Both the position numbers and the translations under genes were made by a program. The notes under the pieces are model-generated. The model saw nothing but the letters and a program-made list of their open reading frames with translations, made no database searches and had not been told where the DNA came from. A stretch of 33,872 nt of DNA from SW-9-67-25 sp964623735 (GTDB taxonomy: Archaea > Halobacteriota > Halobacteria > Halobacteriales > Haloarculaceae): assembly GCA_964623735.1 (NCBI GenBank), contig CAZUVE010000014.1, forward strand, positions 1 through 33,872. The letters run 5' to 3'. This document shows, piece after piece, positions 15,487 through 22,099 of this stretch; position 1 is the first letter of the stretch, and every line of letters starts with the position of its first letter.

Positions 15487-15609
15487 ATGTCGCCACACGC
15501 CGATGTGAGCACGACCCGGACCCTGTGCCCCGAGTGCGGGTTCGAGGTCCCGGTCGCCGACGACTGTTCGCTGTGCGGCCACGACCTCGACGCCGCGACC
15601 CCCGAGTGA
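15487..15609 (+). CDS. 40-aa zinc-ribbon microprotein
   Basis: The product is 40 residues with two Cys pairs, TLCPECGF (about 13-20) and CSLCGHDL (about 28-35), separated by 10 residues. This is a treble-clef or zinc-ribbon spacing that should bind one zinc. Short proteins with two CPxC-like motifs are common in haloarchaea and mostly uncharacterised. Support: its own TATA-like box 30 bases upstream, GC-rich third positions, and a stop directly before element B. A role in nucleic-acid or protein binding is plausible but unproven. Confidence 0.75.
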   Translation: MSPHADVSTTRTLCPECGFEVPVADDCSLCGHDLDAATPE

Positions 15610-15687
15610 TACTGTCAGCTGTACCGACGTGAGGATAGTCCCCACCCCGGGATGCCGACACTGCTCACGCGCTTACAGCCGGCAGCA
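15610..15687 (+). repeat. Interspersed palindromic-ended element, copy B
   Basis: It starts TACTGTCAGCTGTACC on the base after the zinc-ribbon stop codon and ends TTACAGCCGGCAGCA, an inverted version of its own start. The interior CCGACGTGAGGATAGTC and TGCCGACACTGCTCACGCG match copies A, C and D. It separates two co-directional genes. Confidence 0.85.
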
Positions 15688-15760
15688 GGAACACCGACAG
15701 CAGTCCACACGAGACGCGCGGAGCGTAACCGATTTGCCCGGCGCGCGACTGGCCGAGTAC

Positions 15761-16252
15761 ATGACGCGGGTCTGTCTCGTCGGCGACGGGGACGTCAACC
15801 TCCGGTACGAACTCCTCTCGCGCGAAACCTCCCGCGAGGCGCTCGTAACATACGACCTCCGGGAGCCGTTTGCGAACACCGTCGGCGTCGAGACGGTCAG
15901 CCTCGGGGCGGCCGTCGCGCTGCTCAACGACCTCGACTGGTACCTCGCGCGGTTCGTCGACGAGGCGCTGGTCCTCGAGCCCTCGGTCGACGGGACGGAG
16001 TGGCTCTCCCGCGACCTCGCGACGGCGATCCGCGAGGACGAACTCGACCCCGACGGAACCGGCCGGTTTCTCAGGGTCTACGGCGTGGAACACCCCGAGG
16101 AGCCCGGACGCGACGACGGGACCGACCGGCCACCGCGGCTCGTCGAACCGATGCTCCTCGCCAGGACCGGCGGGACCCTCCCGGAGTACGACCTCCGGGA
16201 CGTCGACGAGACGCTCGTGGTCCGGGTGACCGAGCCAGAGTTCGAGGGGTAG
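15761..16252 (+). CDS. Conserved haloarchaeal protein (probably the DUF5804 family)
   Basis: The 163-aa soluble acidic protein begins MTRVCLVGDGDVNLRYELLS and contains ETVSLGAAVALLNDLDWYLA. I associate this pattern with a haloarchaeal family of unknown function, from memory and not verified. No catalytic motif or membrane segment is visible. ATG 15761 is favoured because the upstream in-frame sequence is element B and has no protein-like character. A promoter is not obvious. It may be co-transcribed with the next gene, 40 bases downstream. Confidence 0.7.
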   Translation: MTRVCLVGDGDVNLRYELLSRETSREALVTYDLREPFANTVGVETVSLGAAVALLNDLDWYLARFVDEALVLEPSVDGTEWLSRDLATAIREDELDPDGTGRFLRVYGVEHPEEPGRDDGTDRPPRLVEPMLLARTGGTLPEYDLRDVDETLVVRVTEPEFEG

Positions 16253-16292
16253 GGCCCAGGGAGTCAAATACCTGCCACCCGCAGAGGTGGGC

Positions 16293-16871
16293 ATGACGGA
16301 CCGCTTCGAGCCCCTGTCGAGTCTCCCCTCGCGCCCGCTCGACCTCGACGAGATCGAGGACCTCGAGGACAACGACCGGATCGTGACGATCCAGTACGAC
16401 GACGAGACAGTCGAAACCGCCGACCGGGGCACGTTCGCGTACAACTGTGTGCTCGTCCTGTCGGGGAGTCTGACCGGGGCAGTCTACGAGGAAGACGAGG
16501 AGACGTGGTACCGGGTCTACCACGAACCGCGGCCGGACGCGGAGATGGAGACGGCCTACGACGCCGTCCGGGAGGTACGCGGCGACGACTCCCTGTTCTC
16601 GCGGGCGCCGCTCACCGTCGACGAGGCGGTGTTCAAGACCGACCGTCCCGCCGGCGAGGACACCTCGGGGTACGTCGCGGGCGACGACTTCCCCTGTCCG
16701 GTCTGCGACGAGACCCACACCGTCCGGTTCCAGGACGAGGAGTACGGGACCGGAATCGACGGCCTCGACACGTCCTATCTCTACGTCGCGTGTCCGGCGG
16801 CCAGACAGGACCAGCTGATAGTCGAGTTCCAGGCGAAAACGGGACGGGACACGGCGCCGACCGGGGAGTGA
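16293..16871 (+). CDS. Conserved hypothetical protein with one CPVC motif
   Basis: The 192-aa acidic protein is unrecognised. It has a mostly beta-like N-terminal half (RIVTIQYDDETVETADRG, YNCVLVLSGSLTGAVY) and a C-terminal part with FPCPVCDETHTVRF, which could form half of a metal site; one more Cys (YVACP) follows. ATG 16293 is preferred to a GTG two codons upstream. TCAAATACC 26 bases before it is a plausible TATA box. It converges with cysK 23 bases on. Confidence 0.75.
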   Translation: MTDRFEPLSSLPSRPLDLDEIEDLEDNDRIVTIQYDDETVETADRGTFAYNCVLVLSGSLTGAVYEEDEETWYRVYHEPRPDAEMETAYDAVREVRGDDSLFSRAPLTVDEAVFKTDRPAGEDTSGYVAGDDFPCPVCDETHTVRFQDEEYGTGIDGLDTSYLYVACPAARQDQLIVEFQAKTGRDTAPTGE

Positions 16872-16894
16872 CCGGCAGTCCCCCGCCCACCACC

Positions 16895-17815
16895 TCACCC
16901 GGTGTCGTCGAACAGCCCGGTCGACATGTACCGCTCGCCGGAGTCCCAGAAGGCAGTCACGACCAGCGGATCCCGGTCCCGGTTCAGTTCGTCGCGGAAC
17001 CGCCGGGCAACGCGCTTGGCCGCGAGCAGGGACGCGCCCGAGGACTGGCCGACGAAGACGCCCTCCTCGCGGGCCAGGCGGCGACACTCCGCCTCGGCCG
17101 GCGGGAGCGCGACCGTCTCGACGTCGTCGATGAGGTCCACGTCGATGTTCTCGCTGACGAACCCCGGGCCCATTCCCTGGAAGTCGTCGACGCCGGGCTC
17201 TCCCCCGGAGAGAACCGCGTTGTCCGCCGGTTCGACCGCGACGACCTCCACCCCGGGGAACGCCTCCCGGAGGCGGCGGCCGGTGCCGGTGAGGGTGCCG
17301 CCGGTCCCGACGCCGGCGACGAACGCGTCGACGGTTCGGTCGCCGACCTGTTCGACCACCTCGGCACCGGTGGTCCGGTAGTGTGCCCCGGGGTTCGCGG
17401 GGTTCTCGAACTGGCGCATCTGGACGAACCCCTCGCGGGCGTCGAGTTCGTCGGCGCGCTCGCGGGCGTCGCCGATCTCTCCCTCGACGAGTTCCAGTTC
17501 GGCGCCGTAGGCCCGCATGATCCCGCGGCGTTCCGGGGACTTCGATTCGGGCATCACGAGCCGGACGTCGTAGCCCTTCGTGGCGCTGACCATCGCCAGG
17601 CCGATGCCCGTGTTCCCGCTTGTCGGTTCGACGATGGTGTCGCCGGGCGTCAGGTCACCCGCCTCCTCGGCGGCCTCGACCATCGCGAGCGCCGGCCGGT
17701 CCTTTGCCGACCCGCCGGGGTTGAACGACTCGACCTTCGCCGCGATGGTGGTCCCCTCCGGCGAGTCGACCCTGACCAGGGGCGATCCCAGCGTCTCCAG
17801 GATATCGTCGTCCAT
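16895..17815 (-). CDS. cysK: Cysteine synthase (O-acetylserine sulfhydrylase family)
   Basis: CysK replaces the acetyl group of O-acetylserine with sulfide. The 306-aa protein has the PLP lysine in FNPGGSAKDR (Lys38), TSGNTGIGLA (about 65-74) and GVGTGGTLTGTGR. The C-terminal SSGAS completes the substrate site. Related cystathionine beta-synthases share these motifs, so the donor is not certain. ATG 17815 has GGTATAAGC 26 bases upstream on the minus strand, giving a leaderless start; this TATA overlaps the end of element F. A longer in-frame ORF to 17902 would read into that element and is rejected. Confidence 0.92.
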   Translation of the reverse strand: MDDDILETLGSPLVRVDSPEGTTIAAKVESFNPGGSAKDRPALAMVEAAEEAGDLTPGDTIVEPTSGNTGIGLAMVSATKGYDVRLVMPESKSPERRGIMRAYGAELELVEGEIGDARERADELDAREGFVQMRQFENPANPGAHYRTTGAEVVEQVGDRTVDAFVAGVGTGGTLTGTGRRLREAFPGVEVVAVEPADNAVLSGGEPGVDDFQGMGPGFVSENIDVDLIDDVETVALPPAEAECRRLAREEGVFVGQSSGASLLAAKRVARRFRDELNRDRDPLVVTAFWDSGERYMSTGLFDDTG

Positions 17816-17836
17816 TGGTCGCGGTACGCAATCCGG

Positions 17837-17845
17837 GCTTATACC
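17837..17845 (-). promoter_or_regulatory. cysK TATA box at the left end of element F
   Basis: GGTATAAGC on the minus strand is 26 bases before the cysK ATG. It overlaps the outer bases of the left terminal repeat of element F. Confidence 0.6.
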
Positions 17846-17921
17846 GGTTGCTGTAACTGTGTCCCGGTACGACCGCATGACGGTGTGCGGTCGATCCGGC
17901 ACTGACTTACAGCAATCAGTA
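17842..17921. repeat. Interspersed palindromic-ended element, copy F (diverged interior)
   Basis: Left end TACCGGTTGCTGTAA and right end TTACAGCAATCAGTA are inverted repeats. The interior differs from copies A-D and contains its own hairpin (GACCGCA and TGCGGTC around 8 bases). It occupies most of the cysK/57-aa-gene divergent gap. Confidence 0.65.
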
Positions 17922-17928
17922 TTATACG
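17921..17928 (+). promoter_or_regulatory. TATA box of the 57-aa gene at the right end of element F
   Basis: ATTATACG starts on the last base of the element and lies about 25 bases before GTG 17949, exactly leaderless spacing. Confidence 0.6.
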
Positions 17929-17948
17929 CTGTCTGTCACCGGCAGTGT

Positions 17949-18122
17949 GTGCCGTCGCTCGCGACGTCGCTGTCCGGGAGCCTCGCCGACAGCGACGGGG
18001 CACAGGCGACCGTCGACGGCCTCACCGAGCGTCCGGGAAGGCGGGGGGTGGTGATGATCTGTGACGGGACGACGGCGGGCGGTGTCACCGCCACCGCCGC
18101 GGGGGTGGCCGACCGCGTGTGA
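17949..18122 (+). CDS. 57-aa protein of unknown function, leaderless GTG start
   Basis: The ORF starts GTG CCG TCG and translates to a small Gly/Ala/Ser/Thr-rich protein with GRRGVVMICDGTTAGGVTA in its second half. Third positions are almost all G or C, as in neighbouring genes. A TATA box ATTATACG lies 25 bases before the GTG. No family recognised. Its stop is 35 bases before the aldehyde dehydrogenase start, so the two may be expressed together. The main doubt is its shortness and GTG start. Confidence 0.55.
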   Translation: MPSLATSLSGSLADSDGAQATVDGLTERPGRRGVVMICDGTTAGGVTATAAGVADRV

Positions 18123-18157
18123 CAGAGGCCAAGTAGCGGGAGTCCGTAGACGCGCAC

Positions 18158-19624
18158 ATGAGCGAGACACGCTCTACAGAGCAACACGACCTGCTGGTGG
18201 GCGGCGGACGGGTCGCGCCCTCGTCGGGCGAGTACGTGGAGACAATCGATCCGGCGACCGGCGAGGCGTTCGCGGCGGTCGCCGTCGCGGACGAACCGGA
18301 CGTCGACGCGGCCGTGCGGGCGGCCCGCGAGGCGTTCCCGGAGTGGCGTGACACTGACCCGGCCGAGCGCGGTCGCACGCTCTACCGCGTCGCGGAACTG
18401 ATCCGGGAGAACCTCGACGACCTCGCCGGACTCGAGACCCGCGACCAGGGCAAGCCCCTCTCGCAGGCCCGTTCGGACATCTCGGGCGCGGCGCGGTACT
18501 TCGAGTACTACGCCGGCGCGGCCGACAAACTGGAGGGGACGACCGTCCCCGTCGGCCCCGGGCAGGTCGACTACACCGTCCGCGAGCCCTACGGCGTCTC
18601 CGCCCAGATCATCCCGTGGAACTTCCCCGGCAACCTCTTTGCCCGCGGGGTCGCGCCCGCGCTCGCTGCCGGCAACACCGCGGTCGTCAAGCCCGCGCCG
18701 ACAACGCCGCTGTCCGCCTACAGGCTGGCCGAGGTGTGTGTCGAGGCGGGCGTCCCCGGGTCGGCAGTCAACGTCGTCTCCGGCGGCGGCGAGACCGGGG
18801 CGGCGCTCACGGGCCACCGGGACGTCGACACCATCACCTTCACCGGGAGTGTCCCGACCGGGCAGGCGGTGATGGAGGCCGCCGCCGCGAACATCACGCC
18901 GGTGACGCTGGAACTCGGCGGCAAGAACCCCGCCATCGTCTACCCCGACGCCGACGTCGACGAGGCGGTCTCGTGGGTGGACACGGGCATCTTCACGAAC
19001 GCCGGCCAGATCTGCTCGGCCGCCGACCGCGCGATTGTCCACGAAGACGTCTACGAGGAGTTCGTCGAGAAGATCGTCGAGACCGCCGAGACGTACGAGG
19101 TCGGCCCCGGCCTCGAGGATCCCGACATGGGTCCGCTGAACAGCGCCGACCACTTCGAGACGGTCACCGACTACATCGAGGTCGGCAGGGCCGAGGCCAC
19201 CCTCGCGACCGGCGGCGGGGTGCCAGACAGCGGGGGATACTTCGTCGAACCGACCGTCTTCGTCGACGTCGACAACGGGACGCGGATCGCACAGGAGGAG
19301 GTCTTCGGCCCCGTGCTCGCGGTCATCCCCTACAGCGACGGCGAGGATCCCGTCGAGATCGGCAACGACGTCGCGTACGGCCTGGTGGCGGGCGTGTTCA
19401 CGAACGACGTGCGCCGCGCCCACCGCGCGGCCCGGCGACTCGAGGCCGGGAACGTCTACGTCAACAAGTGGTTCGGCGACACCAACCAGACCCCCTTCGG
19501 CGGGTACAAGGACTCCGGTGTCGGCCGCGAGAAGGGCCTGGAGGCACTGGACTCGTACCTCCAGACGAAAAACGTCGCCGTCAACCTGGAGTCCGGCGGG
19601 GGCGAGGATCTGCCGGGTGGGTAA
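18158..19624 (+). CDS. NAD(P)-dependent aldehyde dehydrogenase
   Basis: The 488-aa protein is a full-length ALDH superfamily enzyme that oxidises an aldehyde to its acid. PWNFPGN (about 153-159), FTGSVPTG, the general-base Glu252 in LELGGKNP and the nucleophile Cys286 in GQICSA are all in place, as is the C-terminal PFGGYKDSGVGRE. The sequence resembles the succinate-semialdehyde and betaine-aldehyde group, but the substrate cannot be fixed from motifs. It is followed 42 bases later by panE; ALDH is not part of pantoate synthesis, so co-expression would be incidental or unknown. Confidence 0.93.
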   Translation: MSETRSTEQHDLLVGGGRVAPSSGEYVETIDPATGEAFAAVAVADEPDVDAAVRAAREAFPEWRDTDPAERGRTLYRVAELIRENLDDLAGLETRDQGKPLSQARSDISGAARYFEYYAGAADKLEGTTVPVGPGQVDYTVREPYGVSAQIIPWNFPGNLFARGVAPALAAGNTAVVKPAPTTPLSAYRLAEVCVEAGVPGSAVNVVSGGGETGAALTGHRDVDTITFTGSVPTGQAVMEAAAANITPVTLELGGKNPAIVYPDADVDEAVSWVDTGIFTNAGQICSAADRAIVHEDVYEEFVEKIVETAETYEVGPGLEDPDMGPLNSADHFETVTDYIEVGRAEATLATGGGVPDSGGYFVEPTVFVDVDNGTRIAQEEVFGPVLAVIPYSDGEDPVEIGNDVAYGLVAGVFTNDVRRAHRAARRLEAGNVYVNKWFGDTNQTPFGGYKDSGVGREKGLEALDSYLQTKNVAVNLESGGGEDLPGG

Positions 19625-19666
19625 CCCGGGCAAGGTGCTTTGTGTCCCGGTGTGTAGTGGGGCTGT

Positions 19667-20566
19667 ATGGAGGTCGTGGTCTACGGCGCTGGAAGCCTTG
19701 GAAGCCTGTTCGGCGGACTGCTCGCGCGAACACACGAGGTGACCCTCGTCGGCCGTGACCCACACGTGGCCGCCGTCCGGAACTCGGGCCTGCAGGTGGT
19801 CGGAATCGAGACGTTCGAGACGGCGCCGCGGGCGACGACCGGCGGAACCGGCCTGGAGGGCGACCTCGCGCTGGTGACCGTCAAGGCCTACGACACACCC
19901 ACGGCGGCCCGGGAGTTGGCGACGGGCGAGTTCGACGCAGTCCTGTCCGTCCAGAACGGCATGGGCAACGAGGAGATTCTCGCGGAGTGTCTTCCGTGTC
20001 CGGTCCTGGCGGGTACCACCTCCCACGGCGCGATCCACAGGGGGCCGGGCGTCGTCGAGTGGACCGGGCGGGGTGACGTGACTGTCGGTCCCTGGGGAGG
20101 GGCGGGTACGGACGTGGCCGAACGCGCCGGGGCGGCGTTCCGGGAGGCAGGCGTCGAGACGACGGTCGGGACGGAGGTGCGGACCCGACTGTGGGAGAAA
20201 CTCGCCGTCAACGCCGCTATCAACCCCGCCACCGCGCTCGCCCGTATGCAGAACGGCGAGGTTTTTGCCGGCCCGACGGCCGAGTGTGCCCGCACCGCAG
20301 CCCGCGAGACCGCGCGGGTCGCCCGGGCGAGCGGGATCGAACTGACTGACCAGCGGGCAATCGAGTGTGCCCGGACGGTCGCACGGGAGACGAGCGGGAA
20401 CCGCTCGTCGATGTACCAGGACGTACTGGCCGGCAAGCGGACAGAGATCGACGCAGTCTCGGGGTTCGTCGCCGACCGGGCCGACCGGGAGGGGCTGGAC
20501 GCACCCGTAAACAGGGTCTTCCAGGCGCTGATCCGCGGGTGGGAGGCCGCCGAAGGGGTCCGGTGA
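19667..20566 (+). CDS. panE: 2-dehydropantoate 2-reductase (ketopantoate reductase)
   Basis: PanE reduces ketopantoate to pantoate with NAD(P)H. The 299-aa protein has the Rossmann motif YGAGSLGSLFGG (6-17), KAYDT (about 73-77), SVQNGMGN and the C-terminal catalytic region LWEKLAVNAAINP (Lys178, Asn182). The ATG at 19667 directly precedes the first beta strand. panB follows 52 bases later with its own promoter-like box, so the two enzymes of pantoate synthesis are adjacent. In archaea, pantoate then enters CoA synthesis through pantoate kinase and phosphopantothenate synthetase, which are not in this window. Confidence 0.94.
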   Translation: MEVVVYGAGSLGSLFGGLLARTHEVTLVGRDPHVAAVRNSGLQVVGIETFETAPRATTGGTGLEGDLALVTVKAYDTPTAARELATGEFDAVLSVQNGMGNEEILAECLPCPVLAGTTSHGAIHRGPGVVEWTGRGDVTVGPWGGAGTDVAERAGAAFREAGVETTVGTEVRTRLWEKLAVNAAINPATALARMQNGEVFAGPTAECARTAARETARVARASGIELTDQRAIECARTVARETSGNRSSMYQDVLAGKRTEIDAVSGFVADRADREGLDAPVNRVFQALIRGWEAAEGVR

Positions 20567-20583
20567 GGATGTCCTCGCGTGTG

Positions 20584-20592
20584 GTTTTTATT
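20584..20592 (+). promoter_or_regulatory. TATA-like box for panB
   Basis: GTTTTTATTC is about 29 bases before the ATG at 20618, consistent with a leaderless panB transcript beside any read-through from panE. Confidence 0.5.
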
Positions 20593-20617
20593 CTCCGGAG
20601 ATCCAACGGGCCTTCAC

Positions 20618-21433
20618 ATGTCCACTATCAGGGCTCTCGCCAACCACGGTCCGGACGACGATCCGATTACTATGTTGACGGCGTACGACGCGCCGACCGC
20701 GCGGGTCGTCGACGAGGTCGGGATCGACGCCATCCTGGTAGGGGACTCTATCGGGAACGCGGTGCTGGGCTACGAGTCGACGCTGCCGGTGACGCTCGAT
20801 ATGATCGCCACTCACACAGAGGCGGTCGTCCGGGGCACCGAGGAGGCGGTCGTGATTGCCGACCTGCCCTTTCTGAGTTTCGGCGTCGAGGAGGCCGAGA
20901 CTGTCCGCAACGCGGGCCGGATGCTGAAAGAGGCCGGTGCGCACGCGGTCAAGCTCGAGAGCGGTCCCCACACTGTCGAGATAACCGAGCGTCTCGTCGA
21001 ACTCGGCATCCCCGTCCAGGCACACCTCGGACTCACGCCACAGCACGTAAACCAGCTCGGGCTGGAACGACAGGGGACCGACACGGAGGCCGCGGAGGAA
21101 ATCCTCCGTCTCGCCCGGGAACACGAGACAGCAGGTGCGTTCTCGCTCGTCCTGGAACACGTCCCCGCGAACCTGGCGGCAGCAGTCACCGAATCCCTGG
21201 ACATCCCCACTATCGGTATCGGTGCCGGTCCGGAGACAGACGGACAGGTCCTCGTGTTCACGGACGCGGTGGGACTCACCGAGCAACCCCCACCGTTCGC
21301 CGAAGCGTTCGGCGACGTCCGGGATGAGATGGCAGACGCTGTGGCTACGTACCGTGAAGCGATTACCAGCGGGGAGTTCCCCGGTGACGACCACTCGTAC
21401 GTCGAAGAGGACCTGGACTTGGATCTCCGGTAG
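20618..21433 (+). CDS. panB: 3-methyl-2-oxobutanoate hydroxymethyltransferase
   Basis: PanB transfers a hydroxymethyl group from methylene-tetrahydrofolate (or the pterin equivalent) to 2-oxoisovalerate. The 271-aa barrel shows MLTAYDAP (about 19-26), VGDSIGNAVLGYE with metal ligand Asp43, VIADLPF with Asp82, and KLESG. The C-terminal GIGAGPETDGQVLVF is conserved. ATG 20618 is chosen over a GTG at 20579 because it gives the usual N-terminus and has a TATA-like box 29 bases upstream. Codon use contains somewhat more A/T than its neighbours. Confidence 0.96.
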   Translation: MSTIRALANHGPDDDPITMLTAYDAPTARVVDEVGIDAILVGDSIGNAVLGYESTLPVTLDMIATHTEAVVRGTEEAVVIADLPFLSFGVEEAETVRNAGRMLKEAGAHAVKLESGPHTVEITERLVELGIPVQAHLGLTPQHVNQLGLERQGTDTEAAEEILRLAREHETAGAFSLVLEHVPANLAAAVTESLDIPTIGIGAGPETDGQVLVFTDAVGLTEQPPPFAEAFGDVRDEMADAVATYREAITSGEFPGDDHSYVEEDLDLDLR

Positions 21434-21516
21434 TGGTTGCTGCAGGTCAGTTCTGGATCGGGGAGCCCGTCGAGAAACGCCGTGTCGTCAGCCATACCGA
21501 CACCAACCCGGTCCGG

Positions 21517-21600
21517 TACTGATAGGGTCGGCTCGACGCACGCGAGCACTGTCGGCACCCCGGGCTGGGGAACAGCTTCACGTCGGAATAGCCGACAGAA
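21517..21600 (-). repeat. Interspersed palindromic-ended element, copy C (minus orientation)
   Basis: On the minus strand it reads TTCTGTCGGCTATTCCGACG, then GTGAAGCTGTTCC and CCCGGGGTGCCGACAGTGCT, closely matching copy A, and ends GCCGACCCTATCAGTA. The end repeat contains a few extra bases, making it the longest copy. It lies in the 233-bp gap between panB and the thioredoxin gene; the rest of that gap has only the thioredoxin promoter. Confidence 0.8.
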
Positions 21601-21633
21601 CGAGGATTGTGACGGCCGGTCGCGGGACCGACA

Positions 21634-21643
21634 AAAAATTATC
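21634..21643 (+). promoter_or_regulatory. TATA-like box for the thioredoxin gene
   Basis: AAAAAATTATC is about 27 bases before ATG 21667. Confidence 0.5.
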
Positions 21644-21666
21644 CCCCGGGGTCGAACGTTCCCGGC

Positions 21667-22047
21667 ATGGCACTCGATACCATGGAGCCGAACCCGGTGT
21701 GGGTGGAGGACGCCTACGCCGACACTGTCGCCGTCCTCGAACACTACGGGGACGACCTCACGTTCAGGGTCTGGGGGGGCGACTGGTGCAAGGACTGCCG
21801 GGCCAAGCTCCCTGACTTCGGGGCTGCAATCGACGCGGCCGGGATCCCGTCGGAGAACGTCGTCCACAACGAACTCGACCAGGACAAGCAGGGTCCCGGC
21901 GTCGAGGAGTACGGCGTCGAGTACATCCCGACGGTCGTTGTCGAGCGCGACGGCGAGGAGATTGCCCGCTTCGTCGAGGACGAGCGCGTCCCGATCGCCG
22001 TCCACCTCGCCGACCGCATAGAGGAGACCCTCGGTCCGGTCGCGTAA
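21667..22047 (+). CDS. Thioredoxin-family protein with WCKDC active site
   Basis: The 126-aa protein has FRVWGGDWCKDCRAKLPD with the redox pair Cys41 and Cys44, and a cis-Pro loop YIPTVVV. These define a thioredoxin fold with a CxxC active site. WCKDC differs from the WCGPC of classical thioredoxin and resembles a thioredoxin-like subgroup, so a specific oxidoreductase role is likely but not identified. No signal peptide or membrane segment, so it is cytosolic. A TATA-like box at leaderless spacing supports ATG 21667. It converges with purL. Confidence 0.88.
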   Translation: MALDTMEPNPVWVEDAYADTVAVLEHYGDDLTFRVWGGDWCKDCRAKLPDFGAAIDAAGIPSENVVHNELDQDKQGPGVEEYGVEYIPTVVVERDGEEIARFVEDERVPIAVHLADRIEETLGPVA

Positions 22048-22051
22048 CCGG

Positions 22052-22082
22052 CGCGCGGCGACGCCCGCCGCGGCGTGGCGCG
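22052..22082. terminator. Possible GC-rich hairpin between convergent trx and purL
   Basis: CGCGC pairs with GCGCG and ACGCC with GGCGT around a CGCCGC loop, with a four-base bulge on one side. Its place in the 52-bp convergent gap suits termination, but there is no T run and such GC-rich pairing can arise by chance. Confidence 0.25.
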
Positions 22083-22099
22083 TCACCCGGTGTCGCCAG

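Noticed and set aside
21434..21495. Minus-strand ORF starting MADDTAFLDGLPDPELTC at 21495, with CCTATCAGTACC from element C as a possible TATA box.
   Set aside because: The first 20 codons look protein-like and the promoter spacing fits. After 62 bases, however, it runs antisense through panB without a stop for hundreds of bases and its composition becomes shadow-like. It may be a gene remnant.
9895..21600. Idea that elements A, B and C encode a conserved peptide (SAPRAGDYLHVG-like on one strand).
   Set aside because: The frame is open across A-C only because the DNA is similar. Copy D has a one-base length change, and there is no conserved start or stop.
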